A DNA stretch of 64,000 nucleotides, taken from the NCBI RefSeq assembly GCF_018613415.1, contig NZ_JAGGQG010000010.1:471573-535572 (forward strand). The letters run 5' to 3'. Positions 24,745 to 34,874 of the stretch are shown here, in pieces. Source of the stretch: Bacillus sp. ISL-18 (GTDB lineage: Bacteria; Bacillota; Bacilli; Bacillales; Cytobacillaceae). The notes under the pieces were generated by a model that did no database searches, had not been told where the DNA came from, and saw only the letters and a list, made by a program, of their open reading frames with translations. Positions within the stretch are counted from its first letter, which is position 1, and every line of letters starts with the position of its first letter. The translations under genes and the position numbers were made by a program.

Positions 24745-25533
24745 TCACCAAAAAAATCTTAAAATGACGATTGATAACACTGCTGCAATAAATCCCGAAA
24801 GAAAATTTACCATATCATTATCCACTAAGGTGTATCCTTTTATTCTAGTTGTTGGAATTTGACAATGACTCTTTTTCTCCGTTGTAATTCCACATTGTCC
24901 GCATACATAAACTTGTTGGTAGAGTGCACCAAATAACGTATCAATGACATTCCCAATATAGCCAAATAGAAAAATAAGAATTACAAAAAAGAGATTTAAT
25001 TGGAAAAGGAAATAACTAAGTGCCGAGATAAAAAAAGAGCCCGCAATCGCCGCAGTACTTCCTAAGCCGCTAATTGCCCCGGAAGTGCCTCGTTCTACTC
25101 GTTTAAATGTTCGTATGTAAATAGGATTTTTCTTACTTAAACTGCCAATTTCCGATGCCCATGTATCAGAATTGGCACTCGCTAAACTAACGATAAATCC
25201 CAAAAGCAAAGATTGATTAGGTTGAATTGAATAAAGAAGACTAAAAAGTGAGGCCGCTCCCCCGTTCGCAAGGACTTGCAGCCAATCACGGGTTCCACCT
25301 TTTGCTAGTTTTTCTTCCAATGACTTTTTTGCCGTACTTTTATATTTTGACCAAATACTGGAAGAGGCAAAAAAAGCACCGAGAAGGGCAAGTCCCTCTA
25401 GTTTAAAACCAGTATAAACAGCCGCCCCTACCAGGATCGCTGTAATGGCACCCGTTAGGGTCAGCGAATTTAATCGGTATCCAGCCAGCGCCACGAAGAT
25501 GATAAAAATATAAACCGAAATAACTCCAATCAT
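24745..25533 (-). CDS. DUF92 membrane protein
   Basis: A 262-residue integral membrane protein of the DUF92 family, with about six hydrophobic segments and the conserved motif SLASANSDTWASEIG followed by GTSGAISGLGSTAA. Plant and cyanobacterial relatives (VTE6) are phytyl-phosphate kinases, and others are CTP-dependent prenyl/phytol kinases, so a polyprenyl-related kinase role is possible but not shown. It starts inside the yqgN stop (4-bp ATGA overlap), so the two are co-translated. A Cys pair (YVCGQCG) sits in a cytosolic loop near residue 200. Confidence 0.85.
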   Translation of the reverse strand: MIGVISVYIFIIFVALAGYRLNSLTLTGAITAILVGAAVYTGFKLEGLALLGAFFASSSIWSKYKSTAKKSLEEKLAKGGTRDWLQVLANGGAASLFSLLYSIQPNQSLLLGFIVSLASANSDTWASEIGSLSKKNPIYIRTFKRVERGTSGAISGLGSTAAIAGSFFISALSYFLFQLNLFFVILIFLFGYIGNVIDTLFGALYQQVYVCGQCGITTEKKSHCQIPTTRIKGYTLVDNDMVNFLSGFIAAVLSIVILRFFW

Positions 25534-26096
25534 TTTGTTGTGATAACCTCATGATTGGTAATAATTTTTGAAACAGGGATGTCATATTCTTCAATTGGAA
25601 ATTGCGGAATGATTTGCTGATCAAAGGCTAACGAAATGGTTTGACCAGTATAGTGGGATAAGAAACGATCATAGTATCCACCGCCAAATCCTAACCGATG
25701 GCCGGTCCTAGTATAGGCAAGTCCCGGTACGATTAATAAATCAATCATTTCTTCATTCATTTCGTCGGTCAATGCTACTATTGGTTCGAAAAGACCAAAA
25801 TAGACTGATTCAAGCTGGGCAAACTCTGTAAGGATTCTAAAGGATAAGTTCTTATCAGTTGGATTACATTTTGGTACCACGACAAGTTTCTCTTGTTCCC
25901 AAGCTTTTCGAATTATTTGGTATGTATCTACTTCAGGCTGCCTTGAGACATAAATCCCGATGACCTTTGCATTTATCCAATCATCGGCAGCAAATAAGGT
26001 TTGGGCAATCTTATAGGAATAATCCTCATAAACGGGTCTTGGAAGGTTTGAAAGAATTTCTTTAACCTGTTTCCGTAATTCATCCTTGCCACTCAT
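25530..26096 (-). CDS. yqgN: 5-formyltetrahydrofolate cyclo-ligase YqgN
   Basis: A 188-residue enzyme that converts 5-formyl-THF to 5,10-methenyl-THF with ATP. Family motifs are an N-terminal Lys/Arg-rich helix, YVSRQPEVDTYQII, VVVPKCNPTDKNLSF, and RLGFGGGYYDRFL near residue 130, which forms the nucleotide-binding loop. RBS GGAGGA precedes the ATG. It shares an operon with DUF92 and follows rpmG as in B. subtilis. Confidence 0.92.
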   Translation of the reverse strand: MSGKDELRKQVKEILSNLPRPVYEDYSYKIAQTLFAADDWINAKVIGIYVSRQPEVDTYQIIRKAWEQEKLVVVPKCNPTDKNLSFRILTEFAQLESVYFGLFEPIVALTDEMNEEMIDLLIVPGLAYTRTGHRLGFGGGYYDRFLSHYTGQTISLAFDQQIIPQFPIEEYDIPVSKIITNHEVITTK

Positions 26097-26127
26097 AACA
26101 GATCCTCCTTACTTATTTAATGGCAAC

Positions 26128-26160
26128 AAAAAAAGCAGCAGGAAGCCCTACTGCTTATTT
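26128..26160 (-). terminator. Terminator of rpmG
   Basis: Minus-strand AAGCAGTAGG...CCTGCTGCTT followed by TTTTTGTT, overlapping the stop of rpmG. Confidence 0.75.
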
Positions 26161-26304
26161 TGTTTCACGATGTGCTGTTGTACGCTTTTCTCTTGGGCAA
26201 TATTTCTTAAGCTCAAGACGATCTGGGTTGTTACGTTTATTTTTTGTTGAAATATAGTTACGATCTCCACACTCAGTGCAAGCTAACGTAATATTTACAC
26301 GCAT
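26155..26304 (-). CDS. rpmG: 50S ribosomal protein L33
   Basis: A 49-residue ribosomal protein: [20 protein letters not shown], then [20 protein letters not shown] and RTTAHRETK. It has Cys9, Cys12 and Cys36, but the fourth zinc Cys expected after CPR is Glu39, so it is a degenerate or zinc-independent version like the RpmGA type. Good GGAGG ribosome site. Located next to yqgN as in B. subtilis. Confidence 0.95.
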   Translation of the reverse strand: MRVNITLACTECGDRNYISTKNKRNNPDRLELKKYCPREKRTTAHRETK

Positions 26305-26368
26305 GTCAATTTCCCTCCAAACGATTAAGCAGTTCGTTCATACGACTTTTCTATAATATCATTTTTCA

Positions 26369-26998
26369 TTAGGAAATGCTAGTGTGTTTTTTAAGAAGTG
26401 CATTTTCTAATAAAATCAGTTCATTTTTGTTGGAGCCGCTAATCGTCCAGGTATCCATTTTTCTCGTTTGATGCGGTTCAATTGACAAACTCATCGTAAA
26501 GATACTAGCTGCAGGACCTTTTGCCATGGGTTGATATTTTAAGTTTCCTTTTTGAATGGAATTCCAAATTCGGTCTGTATAGGCATTCCACAAAGGCACA
26601 GCCGTATATTCATTTATACTTGCATTAGTACAGTGGCCATTCACAAGATAAACATGTGTTTTTGCATGATGAATAATATGATTCTCAATGGGTGATACGA
26701 ATGTCAAGTTATCTTGTCCAACATTCACCATATGGTGCATCGCTAAAATTTGAACTTGGATCGTTTTATGACTGTGATTGCTTACATAGACACTTGAAAG
26801 ACAAATCTTAGAATGAATTTGTTCATTCTTTACTTTAACGACTAACGCTTCATCATAAATCACTTTTTCCTTCGTGTTTTGCAGCCATACATATTTCCCA
26901 TTCACCCAAAGTCCCGGAACAAATTGAAGTGGTTCCATCGCTAATTCAAGATGAGAAGCATGTTTTTCATTTTGTAATTCAGTAATTAAGTTCATCAT
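26369..26998 (-). CDS. Conserved hypothetical protein downstream of YqgM
   Basis: I do not recognise a named family. About 209 residues, rich in beta strands (LQFVPGLWVNGKYVWLQ, ICLSSVYVSNHSHKTIQVQILAMHHMV, FVSPIENHIIHHAKTHVYLV) and unusually rich in His. The N-terminal start is uncertain: three ATGs at 27001, 26998 and 26995 follow AAGGTG, and a TTG lies at 27019 inside the yqgM stop. It is translationally coupled to the glycosyltransferase gene and forms a three-gene cassette with it and the DUF4912 gene, so a role around an extracellular or cell-surface polysaccharide is possible, by inference. Confidence 0.65.
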   Translation of the reverse strand: MMNLITELQNEKHASHLELAMEPLQFVPGLWVNGKYVWLQNTKEKVIYDEALVVKVKNEQIHSKICLSSVYVSNHSHKTIQVQILAMHHMVNVGQDNLTFVSPIENHIIHHAKTHVYLVNGHCTNASINEYTAVPLWNAYTDRIWNSIQKGNLKYQPMAKGPAASIFTMSLSIEPHQTRKMDTWTISGSNKNELILLENALLKKHTSIS

Positions 26999-27015
26999 CA
27001 TGCACACCTTATTTT

Positions 27016-28272
27016 TCAATTATTTGGCGCTGCCTCTTGCACCTTCTCATTCACTCGTTGTCGTAATACAGTATCTACCATAATCCTGCTTGTTTCAGCA
27101 GCAATTCGATTCCAGCCATAAAGACTTTGAACAATTTGCTTACCTCTGCTGCCAATTTCTTTCGCTTTCTCTGGTTGATTGATTAAAAAATCAATTTGTT
27201 CCAAAAGACTTTGAGGATTACCCGGGACCATCAGCATCCCCGTTTGCAGATGCTTAATTATCCCTTTCATACCGCCAGTATTCGATACTACAGTTGGTTT
27301 TCCGAGAACCATAGTTTCTAATACAACTATTCCGAATGGCTCGTATAGGCTTGGGATCACAGCTAGCTCACACCCTTCAATAAGGGCATTTCTTTGGTCA
27401 TCAGTAACATATCCAACAAAAGAAACATAGCTCTCCAAACCACGCCCTTTAACCTGATTTTGATACTCTGTAAGCATAGGTCCTTTACCGGCAATCACAA
27501 AAATAAAGTTTAGCTTCTTTTCTTTTGCTATTGCGGCTGCCTCAATTATGGTTTCGAATCCTTTTTCTTCAACAATTCTTCCAATTGAAAAAATATACTT
27601 TCTATCGGTTAGTTCCGGAAATACCTGAGAAACTTTTTCATCAACGATTAATGGTTCAATTCCATTTGGAATAACGGTTATATTCTTATTCTGTGAAGTA
27701 AAAACCTGATTAAGTTCGTCCTTCATAAATTCACTGCAGACAATAATTTGATCTGATTCGATCATTAATTGCTGTTCCTTTTCATGAATGAACTGCTGCA
27801 TTTCGGTATATATACCATTATTTCTGCCATGTTCTGTTGCATGGATAGTAGTTAATAAAGGAACTCTTAATAGCTCCTTTAGGGATATCGCGGCTGCTCC
27901 GACAAGCCAATCGTGAGCGTGAATGAGCTCAAAATCTATCTCTTCTGCCAGCTGTTCCGCCTTAAATGCCATTGCCAAATTTAGACCGGCAATCCAAGAT
28001 AGAAAATGGTCATCATATTCATTAACTGGTCTTACTCGGTGGACAAATATTCCATTCATTACTTCAAATGATGGAAGATTATGTTTGCCTGCTGTCAGAA
28101 CATGAACCTCATGTCCTTGTTCAGACAAATGAGTGGATAAACCAACTACATGCCTTGATAAACCTCCGATAATATTTGGCGGGAATTCCCAGGATAGAAT
28201 TAATAATTTTAACTTCCAAGCAGCTTGGGGCTTTCTTTCTAGGTTACTGGATTCTGGCAATCGTTTATTCAT
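27016..28272 (-). CDS. yqgM: GT4-family glycosyltransferase YqgM
   Basis: A 418-residue GT-B fold retaining glycosyltransferase. The N-terminal domain has LSWEFPPNIIGGLSRHVVGL (substrate loop) and LIHAHDWLVGAAA. The C-terminal domain has the SIGRIVEEKGFETIIEAA sugar-nucleotide region and the EPFGIVVLETMVLGKPTVVSNTGG (EX7E) motif. It resembles glycogen/starch synthase-like GT4 enzymes and corresponds to B. subtilis yqgM. Donor and acceptor are unknown. It overlaps the DUF4912 gene by 4 bp. Confidence 0.9.
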   Translation of the reverse strand: MNKRLPESSNLERKPQAAWKLKLLILSWEFPPNIIGGLSRHVVGLSTHLSEQGHEVHVLTAGKHNLPSFEVMNGIFVHRVRPVNEYDDHFLSWIAGLNLAMAFKAEQLAEEIDFELIHAHDWLVGAAAISLKELLRVPLLTTIHATEHGRNNGIYTEMQQFIHEKEQQLMIESDQIIVCSEFMKDELNQVFTSQNKNITVIPNGIEPLIVDEKVSQVFPELTDRKYIFSIGRIVEEKGFETIIEAAAIAKEKKLNFIFVIAGKGPMLTEYQNQVKGRGLESYVSFVGYVTDDQRNALIEGCELAVIPSLYEPFGIVVLETMVLGKPTVVSNTGGMKGIIKHLQTGMLMVPGNPQSLLEQIDFLINQPEKAKEIGSRGKQIVQSLYGWNRIAAETSRIMVDTVLRQRVNEKVQEAAPNN

Positions 28273-28949
28273 TTTGCTCCCCCAGAGTTGTCTGATTTCA
28301 CATAATAACTATAAGTACTCACTTGCTCGACCCATTGGGGAGGTTCTTCCTCATATCGTTGGAATTGCAACATTTCCTGCTGAAATATATTCGTGCCTTG
28401 CAGGGCAGCAGAAGGGGTTTGTATACAATTGGAACGATAAAGAGGGAAAAACACTTTTCCGGAAATGTAAACACCTAATTCTGCAAGATATCTCCGGTTT
28501 TCTGCCAAGCCTTTAATAAACCAGTGTCCGCTTTGGTAAGGGACAGATATTTCATTAAAATGAAGGGCGTTTTTTCCATTAAACAAAATATCCGTTACGT
28601 CATAAATCCTAGTGACCATGACAAGTTCTTCAAACTTTTGATTAAAAAATCTTTCGATGATTTTTTTTGGCAATTCGGAAATGTTCCAGAAAAGAATTAT
28701 TTTATGAGGTGTCACAAGCTTTGCCTTAAGCTCACCTTTTAGTGGAATTAATTCTGATGAAATAGAGTAATCTGAGGAATTGGAATCCTTAGAAGAATGT
28801 CTATTAGGTTCATTCGCGAGTTCATTTTTATTTTCTTCCAACCATTTATTCCAGCGATATTGGACTTTCCCTATGGTTGTATTCAATTCAGAGGCGATTT
28901 TACGAAATGATAAGCCATTCCCTCGTAGTTTGATAATTTCCTCAATCAT
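28269..28949 (-). CDS. HTH and DUF4912 protein
   Basis: A 226-residue protein starting at the ATG at 28949 (GGAGGAAAAAA upstream). Residues 1-40 (MIEEIIKLRGNGLSFRKIAS, then ELNTTIGKVQYRWNKWL) are a resolvase-like HTH. After a linker, residues about 75-200 form a DUF4912 domain (KIILFWNISELPKKIIERFF, then LVMVTRIYDVTDILFNGKNA and HWFIKGLAENRRYLAELGVY). DUF4912 occurs beside carbohydrate-active enzymes and may bind sugars. First gene of the three-gene glycosyltransferase cassette; the HTH suggests it could regulate it. Confidence 0.8.
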   Translation of the reverse strand: MIEEIIKLRGNGLSFRKIASELNTTIGKVQYRWNKWLEENKNELANEPNRHSSKDSNSSDYSISSELIPLKGELKAKLVTPHKIILFWNISELPKKIIERFFNQKFEELVMVTRIYDVTDILFNGKNALHFNEISVPYQSGHWFIKGLAENRRYLAELGVYISGKVFFPLYRSNCIQTPSAALQGTNIFQQEMLQFQRYEEEPPQWVEQVSTYSYYVKSDNSGGAK

Positions 28950-29279
28950 TTTTTTCCTCCATTCTGTAAACAATCAATATATGCGGTTAAATGCAAAATA
29001 ATTCTTACTAATTTAATGGTATCATCAGATGAAAAAGCATTCAATAAACGCATTTTGTCGTATTTTGGTTAGCCTATACAGCAAGCTTTATTTACAGTCA
29101 ATAAATTTTTTTTAGTTACGCATACCCCCTCATTTTTTACATGTATCAACAAATTACCTACCTGGTAATGTTTATCTTTTCGACAGCATTATCTAAAAAG
29201 GCAAACAAAGAAGCATGGAGATATAATCCCTATGCTTCCTAGCTTTTTCAGATTTTCCATTATTAAATTGAGCATATCG
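28950..29279. other. Intergenic region with hutG terminator
   Basis: 330 bp between hutG and the DUF4912 gene. A minus-strand terminator (GAAGCATAGGGA with TCTCCATGCTTC, tail TTTGTTTGCC) lies at 29204-29240 and ends the hut operon. The rest, AT-rich, should hold the promoter of the DUF4912 gene, but no clear -35/-10 pair stands out. Confidence 0.7.
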
Positions 29280-30251
29280 TTATCTAGTCTGTAAGACGCA
29301 GCCAGTGATAAATTGCAGCCAAGCATATACCCCGGTCTTAACGGTTTGGGCAACTGCCGAATCTTTGCTTGGGTCCAGACAAACAAAATCAATATGCCGA
29401 ACAATCGAATGCTTGCCGATTTCTAGTACTATATCAAACAGCTCCGCTGCTGTCATACCGCCGGGGGTAGACGCTGGTACACCCGGTGCAACGGAAATAT
29501 CCAACACATCCATATCGACGGTGACATAAACGCGGTCAACTTTTCCGGTCAATTGCCGAAGTGCATCCTGAACACTATTAATAAGTCCCTGTCTGCGTGC
29601 TTGCTTTAACGTCACCATTTGAATATTGTATTTCTCCGCATAATCAATAAGGGGCTTCGCATTAAAGTAGCCATGCAAACCAATATTGATAACATTCTCT
29701 CCTTTGACCGTATGACCATCAATTAGCTGCCGAATCGGCGTTCCGTTTGCAGGCCCTAATTCAGCCGGATCCCTTACATCAAGATGTGTATCAAGCTGTA
29801 AGATTCCAATCGTTTCTTCTTTATAAACTTCTTTTATTCCCCGCACCGCACAGGCCGTTGTAGAATGGTCACCGCCAATCATGCATGTTACAGTTTGAGG
29901 ATAGTTTGCTGCAAGATAGGCCGTTGTCTTTTGGATACGTTGATGCGATAAAGGAATATCTGTCGTATGCACCGCCACATCTCCCGCATCAGCAACCTTG
30001 AATGACGTCAAATCAATCATCTCATCCAGGTTGTAGGTGGCAAAGCCCTTCCACATCCGTCGAAATTCTGCTGGATACAAAGAGGCTCCGGACACACTTA
30101 TGGATGACCGAGAAATCGGAGCACCATAAACAATTAAATCGGGTATTTCTTCCATTTCCGCCAATGGCTGCACCCAATGGTGCACATAGCCAGTTTCCCC
30201 CTTAAATCGATTCCAGGACCATTCGGGTGCCTTAAGCCAATGTTCTCCCAC
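29280..30251 (-). CDS. hutG: Formimidoylglutamase
   Basis: A 323-residue arginase-family hydrolase that releases formamide from N-formimidoyl-L-glutamate, giving glutamate; last step of histidine degradation. Manganese-binding motifs are visible: GGDHSTT, LQLDTHLDVRD and TVDMDVLDISVAPGVPASTPGG. It overlaps the end of hutI by 20 bp. Terminal gene of the hut operon, with a terminator about 40 bp downstream. Confidence 0.95.
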   Translation of the reverse strand: MGEHWLKAPEWSWNRFKGETGYVHHWVQPLAEMEEIPDLIVYGAPISRSSISVSGASLYPAEFRRMWKGFATYNLDEMIDLTSFKVADAGDVAVHTTDIPLSHQRIQKTTAYLAANYPQTVTCMIGGDHSTTACAVRGIKEVYKEETIGILQLDTHLDVRDPAELGPANGTPIRQLIDGHTVKGENVINIGLHGYFNAKPLIDYAEKYNIQMVTLKQARRQGLINSVQDALRQLTGKVDRVYVTVDMDVLDISVAPGVPASTPGGMTAAELFDIVLEIGKHSIVRHIDFVCLDPSKDSAVAQTVKTGVYAWLQFITGCVLQTR

Positions 30252-31512
30252 CTGAATCCACCACCTTTACACCCTTTTTCCACACAGTCTTAACGTGATT
30301 CATTCCGAAAAGATATTGAAGCTCCTGGTAGCTTTTTACATTCCATAAGACGATATCAGCCTGCTTACCCACTTCAAGTGATCCTACTTTATCTTGGCGG
30401 TTAATCGCGCATGCAGCATTAAAAGTTGCTGCTGTTAATGCCTCTGCTGGGGTTAGTCTCATTGAAATACAAGCTAGGTTCATCACAAGCGGCATTGAAG
30501 TTGTAGGTGATGACCCAGGATTGCAGTCAGTAGAAATAGCTACAGGTACACCTGCATCGATCATTTTTCTTCCTGCTGCAGCTGCTTCGCGTAAATAGAG
30601 CGCTGTTGCCGGAAGCAGGCAGGCAATCGTGCCCGCATCTGCCATGGCTTGAATTCCTTCATTGGAAGCTTTCAATAAATGCTCAGCTGAAATCGCCCCT
30701 ACCTTTGCTGCCAATTCCGCTCCGCCATATGGCTCAATTTCGTCAGCATGGATTTTCGGGATCAATCCAAAGTGCTTACCTGCTTCTAGAATGCGCTCAG
30801 ATTGTTCTGGTGTAAAAACTCCTTTTTCACAAAAAACATCGTTAAACTCCGCTAATTCTTCCTGGGCGACTTTCGGCAGCATTTCGTCGACTAAATAATC
30901 GACAAATTGATCTTCTTTCCCCTTAAACTCAGGGGGTACCGCATGGGCCCCCATAAAGGTAGGAACAAGGTCAATCGCATGCTGTTCCTGCAGTATCTTC
31001 ATCACGCGAAGCTGCTTAAGTTCGGTTTCGAGATTCATGCCATATCCACTTTTGCCTTCTACAGTTGTTACTCCATGAACAAGAAACGAATCAAGCCGGC
31101 GTTTAGTTTGCATGACTAATTCCTCTTCCGTTGCTTCCCTCGTCATGCGGGTGGTCGCATGTATTCCTCCACCCGCATTCATTATATCCATATATGTTGC
31201 ACCTTCAAGGCGCATTTCAAATTCACGCTCGCGGCTTCCTCCGTATACAACATGTGTATGTGGATCTACAAGTCCAGGCGTTACCAAATGATTTGAGGCA
31301 TCCACAATCATTGCTGTATTTAATTTTTCCTTATAGCATTCCTCAATTTCTTTCGTCGTTCCAATAGCCGAAATAAGTCCATTCTCAATCCACAAGCTGC
31401 CGTCTTCAATCAAACCAAGCTGGGACATCGCTTCTTTTGAACGGGGACCTTTTATTTCGGAAGCAAGCGTTGCAAGCTGGGCGGCATGTTTAATCCAAAT
31501 TGGTTTTTCCAT
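30232..31512 (-). CDS. hutI: Imidazolonepropionase
   Basis: A 426-residue amidohydrolase converting 4-imidazolone-5-propanoate to N-formimidoylglutamate. The metal motif is GLVDPHTHVVYGG near residue 80, a later His in IHADEIEPYGGAELA and STDCNPGSSPTTSMP with the catalytic Asp. It starts 1 bp inside the hutU stop. Third enzyme in the pathway, cytosolic. Confidence 0.96.
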   Translation of the reverse strand: MEKPIWIKHAAQLATLASEIKGPRSKEAMSQLGLIEDGSLWIENGLISAIGTTKEIEECYKEKLNTAMIVDASNHLVTPGLVDPHTHVVYGGSREREFEMRLEGATYMDIMNAGGGIHATTRMTREATEEELVMQTKRRLDSFLVHGVTTVEGKSGYGMNLETELKQLRVMKILQEQHAIDLVPTFMGAHAVPPEFKGKEDQFVDYLVDEMLPKVAQEELAEFNDVFCEKGVFTPEQSERILEAGKHFGLIPKIHADEIEPYGGAELAAKVGAISAEHLLKASNEGIQAMADAGTIACLLPATALYLREAAAAGRKMIDAGVPVAISTDCNPGSSPTTSMPLVMNLACISMRLTPAEALTAATFNAACAINRQDKVGSLEVGKQADIVLWNVKSYQELQYLFGMNHVKTVWKKGVKVVDSGGRTLA

Positions 31513-33188
31513 TACTGATCATTTCCTTTGTCAAGCATTGGGATTTTAATTCCTTTTTCCCGGGCTGTTTTCTTTGCAAGTTCATATCCGGCATCGGCGT
31601 GGCGTACGACACCCATACCCGGATCTGTTGTTAATACACGTTCAATTCGTGCCTCTGCTTCTTTCGTACCATCTGCGACAATCACTACTCCCGCATGTAA
31701 GGAATAACCCATTCCAACTCCACCGCCGTGATGCACGGAAACCCATGTAGCACCGCCCACTGCGTTAACCATGGCATTTAATATTGGCCAGTCAGACACA
31801 ACATCAGATCCATCTTTCATCGCTTCAGTTTCACGGTTCGGTGAAGCAACAGAGCCTGAATCCAAATGATCACGTCCAATAACAATTGGTGCTTTTAGTT
31901 CCCCTCTAGCCACCATATCATTCAGTATTTTGCCAAAACGGGCCCGTTCTCCGTAGCCCAGCCAGCAAATGCGGGATGGGAGCCCCTGGAACTGGATTTT
32001 TTCCTGAGCCATCCGGATCCAGTTGCACAAATGTTCATTATCGGCAAATTCCCTTAGAATAGCCTGGTCTGTTTTATAAATATCTTCAGGGTCACCTGAC
32101 AGCGCCACCCACCGGAAAGGCCCTTTCCCTTCGCAGAATTGCGGGCGGATATAAGCTGGTACGAATCCAGGGAAGTCAAATGCGTTTTCTACCCCTTCAT
32201 CTTTAGCAACCTGGCGTATATTATTACCATAATCAAATGTTACTGCGCCTTTTTCCATCATTGCAAGCATCGCTTTCACATGCACTGCCATAGAAGCCTT
32301 CGACCTCCTGACATACATTTCAGGGTTTGATTTCCGCAGTTCCGTTGCAGCTTTAAAAGACAAACCTGCAGGTGTATATCCGTTCAACGGGTCGTGCGCT
32401 GATGTTTGATCTGTCAGCACATCAGGGATAAAGTTTCGTGCGATCATATCCGGTAAAACTTCAGCTGCATTACCCAGTAAGCCAATTGATAATGCCTTTC
32501 CTTCCCTTTTTGCCTCTTGAGCTAAACGAATAGCCTCATCCAGGGAATCCGTTTTCAAATCGGTATAGCGTGTTTCAATCCGACGGTCAATCCGTGTCTC
32601 ATCTACATCAATACCGATGCAGACCCCACCGTTCATAGTAACGGCAAGCGGCTGAGCTCCACCCATCCCTCCAAGGCCCGCGGTTACTGTTATCGTGCCT
32701 TTTAAAGAACCATTAAAATGTTGTTTAGCGAGTTCTGCAAATGTTTCGTATGTTCCCTGGACAATCCCTTGGGAGCCGATATAAATCCAACTTCCAGCGG
32801 TCATTTGTCCATACATCATTAATCCTTTTTTGTCGAGTTCATGAAAGGTATCCCAGTTGGCGTATGCCGGGACAATATTTGAATTTGCAATCAGTACACG
32901 TGGTGCATCGGTATGAGTTTTAAACACCACCACGGGCTTACCTGATTGAACAAGTAGCGTTTCATCCCTCTCAAGATGTTTCAACGATTCTACAATTGCA
33001 TCAAAACAATCCCAGTTACGTGCTGCCTTTCCAATCCCTCCATAAACGACAAGTTCTTCTGGATGCTCTGCTACATCCGCGTCTAAATTGTTCATCAACA
33101 TTCGCAGTACAGCTTCTTGCTGCCAGCCTTTTGTATTCAATTCTGTCCCTCTATACCTTATAACCTTATTTGATGTATTCGTTTTCAT
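31512..33188 (-). CDS. hutU: Urocanate hydratase
   Basis: A 558-residue NAD-dependent urocanase turning urocanate into imidazolonepropionate. Conserved blocks include [20 protein letters not shown]-type start, [19 protein letters not shown] (NAD loop), [16 protein letters not shown], and [14 protein letters not shown], which contains the catalytic Cys. Length is normal (about 555). The ATG at 33188 follows GGAGG. Second enzyme of the hut pathway, transcribed from the promoter upstream of hutH or from a site in the 94 bp upstream. Confidence 0.97.
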   Translation of the reverse strand: MKTNTSNKVIRYRGTELNTKGWQQEAVLRMLMNNLDADVAEHPEELVVYGGIGKAARNWDCFDAIVESLKHLERDETLLVQSGKPVVVFKTHTDAPRVLIANSNIVPAYANWDTFHELDKKGLMMYGQMTAGSWIYIGSQGIVQGTYETFAELAKQHFNGSLKGTITVTAGLGGMGGAQPLAVTMNGGVCIGIDVDETRIDRRIETRYTDLKTDSLDEAIRLAQEAKREGKALSIGLLGNAAEVLPDMIARNFIPDVLTDQTSAHDPLNGYTPAGLSFKAATELRKSNPEMYVRRSKASMAVHVKAMLAMMEKGAVTFDYGNNIRQVAKDEGVENAFDFPGFVPAYIRPQFCEGKGPFRWVALSGDPEDIYKTDQAILREFADNEHLCNWIRMAQEKIQFQGLPSRICWLGYGERARFGKILNDMVARGELKAPIVIGRDHLDSGSVASPNRETEAMKDGSDVVSDWPILNAMVNAVGGATWVSVHHGGGVGMGYSLHAGVVIVADGTKEAEARIERVLTTDPGMGVVRHADAGYELAKKTAREKGIKIPMLDKGNDQ

Positions 33189-33282
33189 TTTTCTACCTCC
33201 AAATTATGATATTTTAGTTTAATAGTGGAATCCTTGTGTCTTATTATCATTTAATAAAAGTTTTACAAATCTATTTTTTAAC

Positions 33283-34767
33283 TTATTCCCTGCTGAAATC
33301 AGCGTCTTGTAATGGAACCATTTTTGATTTCTTTACTACTTTATAGCTAAGATATCCAAATAAAAATAAAGGCAGGCCAATATAAGAAACCAGAATCCCA
33401 TACCAGTCAATTTTGTCACCGATAAACGCTTGGTAGTTACTTCCAAGCATTGCCACCAAACATAACACTGTCGCAAGAATCGGACCTAACGGGAACCATT
33501 TCGCAACATATGGAAGGTCTTTAAAATCTCTCCCTTGTGCAATAAATGCTTTTCGGAATCGGTAGTGTGTAACAGAAATACTTAACCACGAGATATAACC
33601 TGCTAAGCCAGCAGCATTTAATAACCAGGAATAGACTGTTCCGTCACCAAAAAGCGAGGTTAGGAAGCAAAGCATTCCTACTAACGTGGTCAAATATAGA
33701 GCGTTTACAGGAACACCTCCTTTATTTATTTTTTTCAGGAATGCCGGTGCTTTTCCTTCTTCAGCTAATACCCATAGAACACGTGAACCAACGTATAAAC
33801 ATGAGTTTCCTGCCGATAGAACAGCCGTAAGAATAACAGCATTCATCGCTGCTGCGGCAAATGCCAGGCCAGCATGTTTAAAAACTAGCGTAAATGGACT
33901 AACTGCAATGTTCTCAAGATCCGAACTTAATAAATTGGGATCTTTATAGGTAATTAGGCATCCAATAACGAAAATGGCTAAAATATAGAATAAAAGAATT
34001 CTCCAGAAGATTTGTTTAATCGCTTTAGGGATATTTTTTTCAGGATTTTCACTTTCACCTGCAGCTACCCCAACCATTTCCGTTCCTTGGAAGGCAAACC
34101 CCACTACCATAAAGACACTAAAGATGGATAAAAGACCTCCTTTGAATGGCGCTTCTCCTTTAGTGAAATTTTCAAATCCACCTGTATGCCCCTTCATAAT
34201 TCCAAAGATCATCAATAATCCCACAACAATAAAAAGCAAAATGGTTACAACCTTGATAATGGAAAACCAAAATTCTGATTCACCATAACCTTTTACGGAT
34301 AAAACATTCAGACTAAAAATAAGGACCAGAAAAGTTGCACTCCAGACAATACCCGGAATAGTAGGAAACCAATATTTCATAATCAAGGAAGATGCCGATA
34401 ATTCAAGAGCCAAAATAATGGCATTGTTATACCAATAATTCCAGCCAACAGCAAACCCTAAGGCAGGATCAACGAATCTTGAAGTATACGTACTGAATGA
34501 GCCCGAAATTGGTATAAATACAGCCATCTCCGCCAGGCTTGTCATGAGGAAGTAAACCATGATCCCTGCAATAAGATAGGCTGCCAGTGCCCCTCCTGGA
34601 CCGGCATCATGAATAGTAGTACCGCTAGCTAAAAAGAGGCCAGTACCAATCGTGCCGCCAATGGCAATCATTGATAGGTGCCTTGTTTTTAATTTTCTTT
34701 CTAAATGTTCAGGTTGTTCACCTGGATTCGTTGGTTGATTACCTTTTTGTAGGGCCATATTTTGCAT
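33283..34767 (-). CDS. APC-family amino acid permease (histidine permease candidate)
   Basis: A 494-residue transporter with 12 predicted membrane helices. The APC signature is clear: LKTRHLSMIAIGGTIGTGLFLASG in helix 1, GFAFQGTEMVGVAAGESENPEKNIPKAIKQIFWRI in the middle. Closest in style to the YbxG/LysP/RocE-type permeases. Placement between hutH and hutU strongly suggests histidine uptake, replacing HutM of B. subtilis, which is in another place in the operon and of a related family. RBS GAGGTG. Confidence 0.9.
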   Translation of the reverse strand: MQNMALQKGNQPTNPGEQPEHLERKLKTRHLSMIAIGGTIGTGLFLASGTTIHDAGPGGALAAYLIAGIMVYFLMTSLAEMAVFIPISGSFSTYTSRFVDPALGFAVGWNYWYNNAIILALELSASSLIMKYWFPTIPGIVWSATFLVLIFSLNVLSVKGYGESEFWFSIIKVVTILLFIVVGLLMIFGIMKGHTGGFENFTKGEAPFKGGLLSIFSVFMVVGFAFQGTEMVGVAAGESENPEKNIPKAIKQIFWRILLFYILAIFVIGCLITYKDPNLLSSDLENIAVSPFTLVFKHAGLAFAAAAMNAVILTAVLSAGNSCLYVGSRVLWVLAEEGKAPAFLKKINKGGVPVNALYLTTLVGMLCFLTSLFGDGTVYSWLLNAAGLAGYISWLSISVTHYRFRKAFIAQGRDFKDLPYVAKWFPLGPILATVLCLVAMLGSNYQAFIGDKIDWYGILVSYIGLPLFLFGYLSYKVVKKSKMVPLQDADFSRE

Positions 34768-34874
34768 AAAACACCTCTTTTTTTATTTAGTATAGTTATC
34801 AATAGTAGGACCATTAGGAACCGCATGGGAGAGCGATGATTATTAATTAATTTATTCGTTTTGCTCCGTAAGAA

